DNA of 64,000 nt, from contig JAGPNK010000007.1 in assembly GCA_020746835.1 (NCBI GenBank), positions 1,054,001-1,118,000 on the forward strand. The letters run 5' to 3'. The notes under the pieces are model-generated. The model did not search any database. It had not been told where the DNA came from and saw only the letters and a list, made by a program, of their open reading frames with translations. A program made the translations under genes and the position numbers. Source of the stretch: Stachybotrys elegans. Its lineage: Eukaryota > Ascomycota > Sordariomycetes > Hypocreales > Stachybotryaceae. Below, in pieces: positions 10,799-23,400 of the stretch. The first letter of the stretch is position 1. Every line of letters starts with the position of its first letter.

Positions 10799-11282
10799 AC
10801 CAGGCGAGGCTGGATTCGTGGAAAATGGAAAATTGGCTCGTCATGAGCAGACATCCAATAAGCTGGCACTTATTCACTGTACTCTTACTACCTAGGTATG
10901 GAACTCGTGTAGCACCTGCCTAAACACTTTCACTGCTCCTGCTGTGAACTTTGACCCAGCACAACGATTTCCAGGTACTTAGGAAGTGCTCGATTAGCGA
11001 GCCCATGCACATTCCCTGGCCCCTATAGCTACCTACCTGTATTACAGAGGCCCTGGTGGCTGGGATCTTTCACCATTAGCCTTCTTCTTTGTGGGACACG
11101 AGGCACCACCCACACTGTATTGGCTCTTTACTGCTTCTTTCATCTCCAACTGCATACCTCTTTTCATCATCATAAATATATTATAACCATGACAGAGCAG
11201 GTGCATGCAGTGAGTAAAACAGAACAACGGTGTATGCGAGCGACTACTAGACCAAAGCATGTCTTCTTCCTTTCTTGTCCTC
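10799..11282. other. convergent intergenic region
   Basis: Nothing gene-like is seen. The stretch separates the convergent stops of the DUF1757-like gene and acetoacetyl-CoA synthetase. It contains AT-rich elements such as ataaatatattataa near 11171 that could serve in 3' end formation. Confidence 0.4.
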
Positions 11283-13627
11283 TCACAGCTTCGCCCGCGG
11301 TTCCGTCAACTCTTCAATCTTCTGGAATTGATAGAAGTAATCCAGACTGTTCGGGTTCAACAGCGTGCCGCTCGCCTTGATTGTCTTGCCCGAAAGAATC
11401 TGCTTTACAGGGAGCTCGACCTTCTTTCCGTTGACGGTGACCTGTTCCAACAGGCGGAGAATGTCAGCTCTCAAACTTCCACCATTGTCTTTGGATAGGC
11501 CCCAAGACATAGAAGGAGACTGTGACTTACCGGAATCTCGGGCACTTCAAAGACATACTTGGGCACATGGCGCTTCGTCAAGTCGGCCGCGATGGCTGCC
11601 TTGACCTTGGCAACCATGGCCTTGTCCAGGCCAACGCCATTCTTCATGAGAAGAAACAGCACAACCCTTTCATCCAGGTCCTGCGGCCGTCGCTGGCCTA
11701 CGCACAGGCTCTCCGCCACCTCGTTGGGGAACCTGCGCTCCAGTACCGCGTATATGTCAGAGCTGCCGAACCGCACGCCACTAGGATTCAGCACGCCGTC
11801 CGAACGACCCAGAAGCAATAGTGCTTTGGTTACAGGGTGAATGGCGCAGAAATCGCCTTGAGTCCACACGCCCTTGAAACGCCCGAAGTAGGCGCCTTGA
11901 TACTTCGGCCCTGGTGCCGGCGACGGGTCGTTCCATAGGAAAAGAGGGATGTTGGGGAATGCCGCGCACGAGACAAGATCGCCTGGCTGGCCGTCTGGAA
12001 GGGGCTTGCCCTCGCTTCCTTCAGGCAGGTCGTGGTCATAGACCGCAACAGACACGCCAAGTGAGCGGCCCTGACATCCACCCACATATAGAGGCGTGAT
12101 CGGGTTGTCGATGCCAAAGCAGCCAGCCTATATCCTATGTTAGCGTCTCTTCAATGATTTTCTGCTACATATGATACTTACGATATCAGTTCCGCCAGAG
12201 ATGTTGCCAAGATGCACATGCTTGGGGAACGCAACATCATAGAACCACTCAAACATCTGGTCCGGAAGCACCATGCCAGTGCTGCACACCAGCCGGAGCG
12301 ACGTCAGGTCTGCCTCCTTCTGCGGCACGATGCGGTTCTTCATCAACTCGTTCATCCACCGCGGGCTGATGCCCAGCTTCGTCGCCTGCTGCTCCTCCAC
12401 GATCCGCAGCAGCACCTTTAGATCCGGTGCCATGGGCGAGCCGTCGTACGCAACCAGCCTGCCGCCAATGATGAGAATGCTAATGGCCGCCAGCCACATG
12501 ATCCAGCCCGTCGTGGTGTACTGCAGGCCGATGTCTTTGTGGCTCATCTCGTTGTGGAGAACCGACTCTTTGACCGTGCTGAGGAGCATAGGGCCAACTC
12601 CATGAACAATGGCCTTGGGGATACCGGTGGTTCCGGAGGAGTAGTACACCATGACAGGGTCCTGGAAGCCTACCCTGACGATAGGTGGTGCTGCATCCTT
12701 GGCCGATCTGAGGAAATCTTCGAGTCTTTCTGTCGTGGCGATCTTGGACGTGTCGTATGGCGCAGCAAAACGCTGCACAACGATGATCTTTTCAAAGTTC
12801 TCGCAGCTCTTCATGCCCTCCATCACGCCAGCAATCTTGTCTGCAAGGCCGAATCTCTTGCCATTGTACAGAGCACCATCATCGAAGAAGACGAACTGGC
12901 AAGCGTCAGATACAAGTGGAGGTACAGCACGGGAAATCAACAACATACCTTGGGAGTAATTTGAACTGTCCGCTGCAGAAGGCCCCCGACGCCCATGTCG
13001 GTCGAGCTGCTGCTAAAGATGGCACCCAGCCATCCCGTCGCCAGGAACACGACCAAGGTCTGGAACGAGTGCGCCCCCACCATGACTACTCGATCACCCT
13101 TTCTCACGCCCCTCTCGTGCATCGCGCTGGCCAGTTCCTCAACCTCTCGCCTCAGCCGAGCCCACGTCATGTGCTTGACCTCGGTGTTGCCTTCCCGGAC
13201 CTCAGTCACGGCAATCTTGCCATCCTCCTTGAACCGCGTCATGCGAGCTCCCGGAGCATCCTGCGCACTTCGCGACCAGAGGAAGTTCTCGGTAAAGTTG
13301 AGCGAGATGCCCTCAAACCATCGCGGAAGCTCTGAGATGGGAATGGACTCGTCCACGACTGTCGTGTAGGAACCCTCATGGATCAGGTTGGCAAAATCCC
13401 ACACCTGGCCGAAGAATTTGGCTCGGTTGGCGCACGACCATTCATACAGATCATCGAAGCCCTGAGAAGCGTCAACAGTCCTGCCCAAGAAATGCTCATG
13501 TGCAATGTCCGTATACCTTGAGGTCGAGGCCATATCGCTGGTTCGACTCGAGCATAAACTTCCACATAGCGGTACTCTGCGGGTTCGGGTGCTCCCAGAG
13601 CTTCCGCGGCGCCCTATCCAACTCCAT
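11283..13627 (-). CDS. acetoacetyl-CoA synthetase (ANL superfamily), possible peroxisomal PTS1
   Basis: The enzyme activates acetoacetate to acetoacetyl-CoA with ATP and CoA, linking ketone/leucine breakdown to sterol and acetyl-CoA metabolism. Five exons (13627-13517, 13461-12949, 12895-12182, 12127-11531, 11441-11283) encode 697 aa. All four introns (55, 53, 54 and 89 nt) are phase 0. The AMP-binding core YYSSGTTGIPKAIVHG lies at about residue 292. Other family features are WFEGISLNFTENFL, LQYTTTGWIMWL, GGTDI and LGRSDGVLNPSGVRFGSSDIY. The C-terminus ends RAKL, and AKL fits the consensus for peroxisomal import by Pex5. The closest alternative, acetyl-CoA synthetase, is disfavoured by length and by the SDGVLNPSGVRFGS motif typical of acetoacetyl-CoA synthetases. 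Confidence 0.93.
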
Positions 13628-14450
13628 TGTGGTAACAATATAGCCGTTTGACGATAGAGAATACAACTTCGTGCCTCAATTGGCTGTTCTCGAGCTACGC
13701 TTCCAGATCCTACCTGCAAGGTCAATGAATGTCTTGGTCAGGTTTACCGCCTTGTTCTGGTCGTACCAACCGTTGCCCTGTCTCGTCCACCTACACCACG
13801 GACCTCGGCACACCCGAGGCCCGTCCTAACGTAACTACCTACCCACCGCCATGCAGGCATGCTGTTCAGCTTCGGTGATATACGTCGACACCCTAGAGAA
13901 GCGGGTGCGGGGTCGGCCTGGAAACTCCGACCCAGCCAGTCAGTGTATTGTCTGCCGTGCGTAGGCCTCCATTGGCATGTTGCTATTGCCCGTCACCGCC
14001 GATCGCGGGGACCATTGTACTATGTATACGGGAGATCGTTGTCACCATGGAGGCCGAGATGCATTGAGATGATGTTGTTCTTTGATAGTTTTACAGACAT
14101 TAAGGAAAAGAGAAGAGCAAAATAAAACAAGGACGAGCAATAGACGCACCATCAACAAGTCCAAGTGCCGCCGCTATAGTCCAATACAATAATAGCCCGC
14201 CGTATAAAGCCGCAGAAAATCCAGACGCCTTGCTTGAATATCATTACATCTCGCTTGCCGCTTGACACAAAGCCAATAACCCTGCATTTCCCAATCTCCC
14301 CATGTCTACCCCCCATATTTTGCCTACCCCGTCTTTCCCCATCCCCCTCCGTCCGTCGGCCCCGCGGCCCATTCCGCTGTGTCCCCCAAATCCAATCCCC
14401 CAGAGTGGGGAGGGGTTTGCGACCAGACCTCTCTCGCTTTCCATCTTCCT
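13628..14450. other. intergenic: promoter of acetoacetyl-CoA synthetase and 3' flank of TRA1
   Basis: No gene is seen in these 823 bp. Open frames over 14234-14494 come from a C-rich plus strand and have no family motif. Confidence 0.45.
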
Positions 14451-17400
14451 TTACAGATATGGCATCCAAAGGGCATCGCACTGTGCCAGGTTGACGGGGT
14501 TGACAGCCTTGGCAATGGCGTCAATGACCGTCTGGTTGGCGGGCAGATTGCCCGAGGGGTTCTGTGCCAGGCTGAGGGCGCGCTTGACAATCGAGTCGCT
14601 ATTGAGCTGCACCGATTCTCGTAGCTGGTTTTCGCTAATGCCGTTGCGGTGGCTGCTGGTCAGCCAGAAGATCATCTCGTCGCGCACAAACAGCGTAAGC
14701 GCGTGCTCGAGCTCGTACTCGGGCTCCGTCAGGCAGCGGGCAATGGCCATGAGGGAGCAGGCGAAAATGCCCTCTGTCGCCAGTGGACCCATGAGGGTTT
14801 GCAGGTTGGGCGTGAGGCGGAAGGGCACGGGTTCGGGCTGGTGGAAGAAGGGCTTCGCGCTGTTCATGTACGACATGAGCTCCGATCCCCAGATGTTGCC
14901 GGATCCCCGGGCAATGTTGATCTTTTGCGGGTACCGGTTGTGCATATAGAGGATGTACGTCATGAAGGTCTGGGCCGAGAGCTGGTACGAGAACTGCCGG
15001 CGGAAAAGCCAGAATTCGGCAAACTGTGGGAATACCTGCTGGAAGTACTCAAGCGCCACAGTGTGCGGCACCCACTTCTCCTGGATAGCATTGAACACCT
15101 CGAGACGCGTCGTCTGCGGCTGCTGATCCTGCTTGCCCTGCTGTAAATGCATGTTAGTCGGCACGCCCTCCATAGTAAAGTGCTTGGGTTGGCTTACAGT
15201 CGGGACCTTGTTTTCGAGAACACCCCGGAGCTTCTCCATCGTGAACAGGACAGGCTCATCCTTAACCATGCCCATGCGTCGGCAGTGATCCTCGTAGACG
15301 GCTTGAAGTGTGATGTATGAGTTGTCCTCCTCCACTATTCTTATATGCGGCGCGAGGGGCACCATCAACGGAAGTGTAAACTGCAAGTCACGGCGGCGAC
15401 TCTCCTTCTTCCTGTTCAAGGTTTGGTTGAGATGGCGGAAGAGCTGCAGAATCCTCTCCTCGCGTCGGCAGTGTCGCGCTGCTGGGTGCTGGACGGCCCA
15501 AGAGTGAACGCTGCCATCGTGACCACGCATCTTGAGTCTTCGGTACGACGCGCTAATAGAGCGGACCAGGTCGACATTAGGCAGGAAGCGTTCGATCCGG
15601 ATGAAGTCTTGGTTCTTATCCTTGTGCTGCAGGTACTGACCCGGAATCTCCACCTCATCGAACTTCTGGTAGCGGAACTCGCTCAGATGGGGTGAGAAGG
15701 CTTCCAGCGACACTCGGGTTGTCACTCGGCGATCCAGCTTCTCTTCAAACTTGTTCCTCCAACGTCGGAGCTTGTGGATGTACTCATACATAGTGGGCTT
15801 AACATCCACGAAGTCGGCCTCGAAGGTCTTCTTGATGTGGTTCGGCAAGATCGTTTCAGCAAAGCGCGTGATGTTGGTCTCTGTTGCAGGTGGAAGCTTG
15901 ACGCTCTTAGCGAAGGAAGCAGGAGTGCGACTGACATAGGCCAGAGCATCGTTCAGCAGAGCCACGATCAACCGGAACGCATCTTCATCAGGTGGACACT
16001 TGAAGTGCTTCTGAATCTGATCGACCATGGTCTCCATCGACAGAGCCAGGAGCGGGAATGCTGTCTTGAGCACCGACATGATCTCCTCGGTGAGCTCCCA
16101 CGGAGGCTTTTTCTGCGACTGACCAGACTGATCTTGTCCGTTTGGTGCCTGCGGTGCTCCTGGCGCTGCTGGCGCTGGCGTACCGCCTGTCGCGTCCGAG
16201 CCCTCGGTCTTAACTTGAGCAGCGTCGGCCCCGTTGGCTGTTCCTGGGCGAGACGCGTTGCCCTCCGCTTTGGCTACATCCTGTTTCGCCAAGGATGGCG
16301 ATGCGCTCGGCTTACCCGCTGACGCAGCAGACTGCCCACGCTGCCTCATCTTCTCCTTGGCCTCCTGGTTCTTCTTGATGACGAGCATGTCTTCGCGGTT
16401 CGTTCGCAGCTGGAAGTAAAGAGCCTGAGGGTAGGACTTGGCGATCTTGAGCAGGATCTGATACACCTTGGGTGCCTCCTTATAACCCAGTCCTGTGAGG
16501 AGCTGAGGTATGAAGGTGATCCAGTACCACACGGGAGTTTCGCCCTTAAAGTCATCGAAGCCAGCTGCGATGGAGCCCTTAGCATCATCCAGGCTAAGAA
16601 GCCAGAGAATCCGCGCAAGCAGTTTTCGAGACTTGGCATTCTTGTAGCTCCCCGCAGCCTGCAGGTAGGACGTAAGAGCCTGTCGAGCAGCGTTAAGGTC
16701 GGACGGATCTTCCTTAAACTTGCGGTCGTTGAAATAACCCCACTCAGCCCAAGCCTTAGCGGCGCCGATATCGAAATACAATGCCGTGCCATATGCCGAG
16801 TCTGCATCATCGCGCTGCTTAAGCTTCTCAAGGAACATGCCCTTTAGGGTGTAGAACTCGGCCTTTTGCTGGGGACTGAAGTAGTTGAGATTGGTGTTGT
16901 TGATGACGTCCAGTCCGCTGGATAGCTCGTCCGGGTTTTCGTAGTAACACTTGGCTTGCTCCCGGAGCTTGAGGAAAGCTTCTTGAATCTCAATGTTGGG
17001 GAGGGTGTAGATACGGCTGAGTTGGCTGATGCACACTTCGGGCAGGTTGTGCTTCCGTGCGACATGGGCAAATCTGTTGATGATCCAGGCAGTCTCGTGG
17101 TAACCGCGGTACGCAAAAGAAGAAGAAGCCCCGTTAGCGCCTTGCTGTCCTGGAGGCATGATCTCGAGGTAGGTGTTGTTGATGAGATTGAAGATGTGTT
17201 GTCTCCAAGTAACCAAGTCCTGCCATGCTGTAATGTCGTCCCATACGTTGGGCAACCTGTCTCGCCAAGCCCCCAGCAGCAGCTTCAGCTCGCCAGACTT
17301 GACGTCAAGGTTGGACACGTTGGTGTTGGCGAGACTCTGGCAAATGACACTGGCATCATGCATTTCAACCAGTTGTTGGAAGTTCTGGAGCAGAGGGACA

Positions 17401-20400
17401 TGGGCGTTAGTCAGACGCGTAGGCAATTGGTGCCACTTTCGGATTGACAGCTGGATCGCTTCGTCGCAGACACGGGCAAAATCGGTAGGCGTCTCCTTCT
17501 GGTGGTGCAGCTTGAGCAGCGACATGAATGCTTGGAAGAAGGCCCTTCGCGGCGTGGGTGCATCCATGACACCCTTGATGATGTTGTCCAGTGCGTCACG
17601 ATGCGCTTCCTCCTTCCACATCTCCGTGTTTCGCCAAGCGCACTCCAGAAGCAAATCTTGGAAGTTTTCGTGCTTGGCGAAATCTTGAAGAATCTCCCAC
17701 TGTTGCAGCTTCTGGGCACAGAGCACCCAATGATCTTCCCAGAGCATGTACTCGGCCTGGGAGAATGGAATCACGCCTGTCCTGGCTTTGATCTGCGCAT
17801 TTTCGTAAAGCTTCTGGGCCTTATCCCACATGCCGTTCTGCTCATATGAGAGAGCAGCGTTCGTCTCAACAAACTGGCAACGTCTGCGCCACGTGCCGTA
17901 GAACAAGTCATCTTCCTGCAGCGAGGCGTACAGCTCTACCAGCGCATCGAGGTTGCTCTCCCGGACAATTGCAGAATCAATCTGAGGGTGGATAGCCATA
18001 TTCTCCAGCTGAACCAGCGCCGTGTACCAAGCGTCATATGTCTTTGCCTCGAACTTGAGAACGTGTGGTGGCAGCTTGCACTCTGGCCACGTCTTGGCGC
18101 AGCCTTCGACCAAAGATTGCACCACATTGGGACGCTTGTCGATTTGGCGAGAGTGGAAGTCCTTGGTCAATAGAGCCACCATACCGCTTTCAAGCTCCGA
18201 ACGCTCATCTCGAGCCGTCGATGACCAGAACATGGGGAACAGAGATATCCATAGTTGATGTGCCAATGGGGTGTCGACGTGTTGAAGTTGGGCTAGGGGC
18301 TCGATAATGTCTCTGACCTTGACATCCCCAAGTTCCGCAACAAACTTCCGGTGATTGGCCATGAAGGCTTCAAATTTGTCGTCAGCCATCTGGGTAGGCT
18401 CGCGCACCTCCTTCTCCTTCGAGTACATTGTTGCCAACAGGGATGCGGGGATAGTTCGGAAGTCTTCGGCATCAAGCTGGATGTTGGTGTTCTGCTCGAC
18501 ACCACCGAGGAGCAGCTGGGTTGCCTGAGCAAGCCAATAAGAGTCGGCCAATGTATCCCAGTTCTGAGAAGTGAGGACGTAGGAGAGGCGGGCACTGGCT
18601 GTCTTGGACAGGCTCTTGTCAAAGATCGCCATAAAGCGGTTGCGCATGTTGACATCCACGGCGCGCGTGCCGATCAGGAACGCATGCTCCATTCGCACTG
18701 TCAACTCGGTCCTGGTGATTTTCGGATCCTCGTAGATGCGGATGACAAGGTCGAGGAATTTGGACAGCATGGTCGGGTCTTGGCGGTTCTCGAAAGAAAG
18801 CATCTTGTGAAGCACAGCTGTCTTTTCTTTCAGGGTGGGCCATGTGCCTTCAGTTCTGAATACCCAGCTCTCGACCATGTTGAGGATCTCCTCGCAAAGG
18901 CCGTTGTGCAGCGATTTCTCCACCAGTGTAGCCAGAACGCTGAGAAACGGCCTTCGGCTGTCCCCTAGCCATTCCATGCGCAGAGCAACCACCTGAATCT
19001 CCTTGATCATGATCTTGGTTTGGATGTCAAGCTCGTGCTCCGTCATCTCCGCGGCAGCTGCATTGGGTTCCTGGTTTCGGCCATTCGCGTTCATGGCTTG
19101 ACTGGCAATCATGTTCCAATACTGGACATGCTCTCGGGCGTGTTTGCTCTGCAGCGCCTTCATGAGAGAAGGAATGTGTTGGTCGATGATATTCGGCTTC
19201 CTTTGCCCAAGGGACCACAGCAGGTTGACACCGGAGATGTATGCATTGTTGTTCATGGCTTCCGTGGCGAGCTGGGACAGGTATGTAACAATCTCAGAAG
19301 TCTGGGATTCAGGCTCGGCATCTCCGTCAGCGTCCTCCATTGGAGCATCCTCGGGAACAGAGTCGAGAATTCGCTTGACAATGGATCGCAACTCCCGCCC
19401 GTGGTCGTATTCTTTGTCGGCCAGGTGCAGGCAATCCTGGATCTCGGGGTTTTCTGACTTGAGACATTTCTCCAGAATCTTCTGGATCGAGGGTATGTTC
19501 TTCTGGATCCAATCGTCTGACTTCGTGTTAAGAATGATACGCACCACCTGCAGCGTATTGATGATGCTGGTCATGAACTTCTCATCAAACTTTTCCTTAT
19601 CGGATGGATCAGCGTTCAGGACAGTCTGGGTCTTGTCATGTGCCAGGAAGAACTCGGTAATTGCAGGGAACAGATCGAGGTCAAGATCCCCCCAGTACTG
19701 TGGCTGGACAAGGCTGTAAAGCAGATGGATGGCCTTTTTCCAAAGATCCGAAGGCGGCGGGGGCATCGGTGTGACAGTGCGGATGTTCGTGTCTCTGGGC
19801 TTGGCGGACGGGAGTTTGTATCTCTCATTGAGCTGGGCGATGAACTCGACGAGATACTTGATCATCTTGTGTCGAAGAATCGGCGGTATCTGGTACTCGA
19901 GACGGTCCTGCACTGGGACCGGCTTCGCAGCCGGCGATGAAGCCATTGGCTGGTCGGTATCTAACTTTCGCTTCTTAGAGTTGGGAGATTCGGAAAGCGC
20001 CCGCGCGGCCATGGCGGGTGAATTCCGGCCTTCGACCCTCCACTGCTCCCACTGCCAAATCAACTCCATCATGCTGAGGGCAAGCTTCTTGCTTTCGTGG
20101 GAAGGATTAGGGGGCGTCGTGATCTTTCTCAGCGACTGAATGATGAGGCCCGCATACTTATCACGGGCCTCATAGAATAGATCAGGGTGTCGGACAAGGA
20201 ACTGAAATATGCTGGTCATCTGCACATTGTGCCCTTCGTCGGCTAGGATCCGGCGAGGCGCAACAGCCCACGCCGCGTTGCGCTCGTTGGGTCCAGTACC
20301 ACATCGCCTGGGCAGAACGGGGGCTATGAGCTCCAATGCTTGGGTCACCAGAGCTCGACCCTCATTCTGGTTGATCTTGAGCAAGGACAAATATACCTGT

Positions 20401-23400
20401 TGAGTGATTTTTGCCGGTGTCTCGTAGTGGGCGATGAAGTAGCCTATGACTACATAGGCCGCGTGCTTGTTGATGACGTCGTCGAGGCGGATAAAAGTCC
20501 AGCCAAACTTGATGATGTCCTTGCGTGCCTCTTGAAGAGTCGTGTGGTAGTACTTGACCAACATTGCCGATAGCTGCAAGACCTCGAATCGTGTATGATC
20601 AATGCCAGGCTGGGCCTGGTCGTCAGGCGTCATCTCAGGATGAACCTTCCAGATCTTGGTGCTCACAGCATCGATGACGGATCGATCCATCAGCTTCGGG
20701 GCCTTCGCGGGATCCGCTTCATTCTTCAGCCTCATGACATCCTTTGCCACGATTGGGTTGACAATAAAGTGAAGCAGGAAGTACTTCGTCTTGTTCGAGG
20801 CAGTCTTGCCAGAGTAGGTGTCCAGGCAGCGGATGAAAGTCATCTTCCAGAAATCGACCGAGTCGCTGCAGATGATTCTGTCGTAGATGAAATGGAACAG
20901 CTGTTGGGTGGCTCGAAGCTCCTCAGAGGTCACAGATTCGACCAGGCTGAGCAAGGCATCTAGATCCTTTGGTGCCCTCTCCAGCGACCTGATCAAGATA
21001 TTCATGAGATGCTCAGCGGCCTGATATGCGGGCAGACGAAGCTCAGGAGAAAGAGTGCATGCTCTGAGGTGATGCTCCAGCTCCTTGCCCATCTTCTTTA
21101 GCCAGGCAATTAACTCCTTCTTCTCCAGCCATGCGTCATGGCCTGGCGAGCTGCTGATGGCGTCAAGGATATGGAAGGTGTTGACAATAGCCACGAACTT
21201 TTTGCCACCACTCTCCGCATCATTTACAATAGTGTTGCAAGTTTTGACCAGCTCGTCAAGATGCTCGACCGCAGCCTCTCGGAGGGCAGTGCTGTCTTTG
21301 TGGCGGAGGGCTTGGGCAAGCAGCCGCCCGTATTTGAGCTCTCCCAGTCTCCCAAGTAGGTAGGTCCAAACCTCCTTGGCGTACCTGTTGAAGTAGAGAT
21401 ATACGGGAACGCGGAATGGGCTCTGGATAGTCCGTCGCAGTCGCTGCTCAAATCCCAAGAAGCATTCGATGATGCGCTCCTTAAAGGTTTCGGCCTGGGG
21501 CGGCAGCAAGTGGAAGATGTTCAGAATAGCAGTGATGACCTTCATCTGGGTATGCTGTTCGAAGAAGGTGAATGAGATTTGCTGCCATGCGTTTGGCTCA
21601 ATGATAGAATCAATCTGCTCCAGCAGACGAGTGCCAATCTCGACTTTGAAGTAGGAGGTCAGAAGCTTCAACAGTCTGGACAAGTTGTTCAAGCCATGCG
21701 TGTTGAGTCTCTTGGGATCAGACAAGCTCTGAAGGACAGGCAGGAGACCGCCTTGCAAAAGATCCTTTGGCAGCCTCTTCTCGATGGCAAGAACGGACTT
21801 CAAAGCATCGTTGGCAGCCGTGATCGTCTCCTTCGACTCCGAGTACAAGCACTTGAAAAAGACGGAAAGAATCTTGCCCTTCATAGCGGCGTTCGAAAAT
21901 TCTTCGAAATGCATGGCCATGCTAAGTAGTTTGATGCAAGAAACCCTCAAGTTGACAATGTACTCATGTGTTCGGAACTCGGCGGGCTTGTTTGCCAGGG
22001 ATTCGTCGTTGGCATCCGCCAATGCGAGGGACTCCATAAGCAGCCGGTTCAAATTCTCGTCGAACTTGACCCAGTCATCCTTGAGACTCATCTGATACGT
22101 CATGGCACTGATGTATCCAATCTGTATAGGGAATGGCAGTGCACGCAATGGCTTCGCGTAGATCGGCTGCAGGAATCTCTCTTTGTACGGCTCAACAAGC
22201 TCCCAAACCTGGCAGTTGGCGGCTTTCGCAATCAACTCGAGCGAGTGTTTTGCCGTCTCGCGCACAAACTTGTTCATGTGAGACAATTCGTTGTTGAACT
22301 GCATGCAGATTTGCGCAAGACGAGGCTGCTTGACTGGAGGTTGGCCGGGTGGCGGTGGAAGGACAGGAAGCGCGTCTTCCTTCTTGATATCCTTGGTGAT
22401 TCGGTGCAAAAGAACCTCCAGGCTAGTCTGGGCGAGGCAGCGGGTCTTCTCTGGCAGATCTTGCGGCATGTCCTTGATGACATACATCAAGGCACGAATA
22501 AACTCGGTCTGTTTCGAGGACACCCAGGGATCACCAAGGTCAAGCTCAGTCAGCATGAAGTTGATTCCAAGACTGCCACCCGTCTTCGTAAACCACTCCT
22601 CCTCATAGCAACTATGGCAAAAGGTGCTGCTGAGGTGGTTGAAGAAGGGGAGACGGCCGATATTGGTTTCTGAGCCGAAGATGATGACCAGAGAATCATA
22701 CATCTCCCGAATCGCCCGCTTTGCAGACTCGCGCACATCTGGGTGATCCGAAGCCAGGGACTCGACGATTGCCTCCGACAGGACTCTGGTGTCGATATTG
22801 AGGGGACCCTCACCTGTGTTGGGATCGAATGGGCTGTACTGGCGCTTGAAGTCAACCAAAGAGCGGCCGACTTCGATGATGGCGAAATGTCGGCATATAT
22901 CAAGGAGGAAGCTTCTGGCATCTTCCTTGAAATCGGGAAGTGACTCCGTGTACATGAGCACCTTGAGAAGCCTCTTGGTGATCTGGTCCTGCTCGTCCTT
23001 CTTCGGGATTGACTTCTCGCGCTCGGTGATCTCAAAGGGCGCGAAGTTGATGTCGAGCTTGCGGGCAAGTATATCCTGCGCTTGGAGACGAACGATCCTG
23101 GACAAATCGTCGGGAAGCTGATCGTAACCGATGCGAAGCTTGAGCTGAGCCTTGACGAAGTGAAGGGACTGCTTCTTGTAGTAGCCGTCATACTGACGAG
23201 CCTGGTTGTTCTTCCCAGCCTTGGGAACCTCCATCAGCTTCTGGATGGCAGAGTCAATGCCCAGATCCGCAGGGAACGCTCGATCCTTCTTAGATCCCAG
23301 TAGCCTGAGGTCAAAGCTGGCAGAGTCATCCGCATATTCTTTGTACTTGAGAGGGACTGCTCCAGTCATGAACTTGCGATTGCGGCCACCCAGCTTGCCA

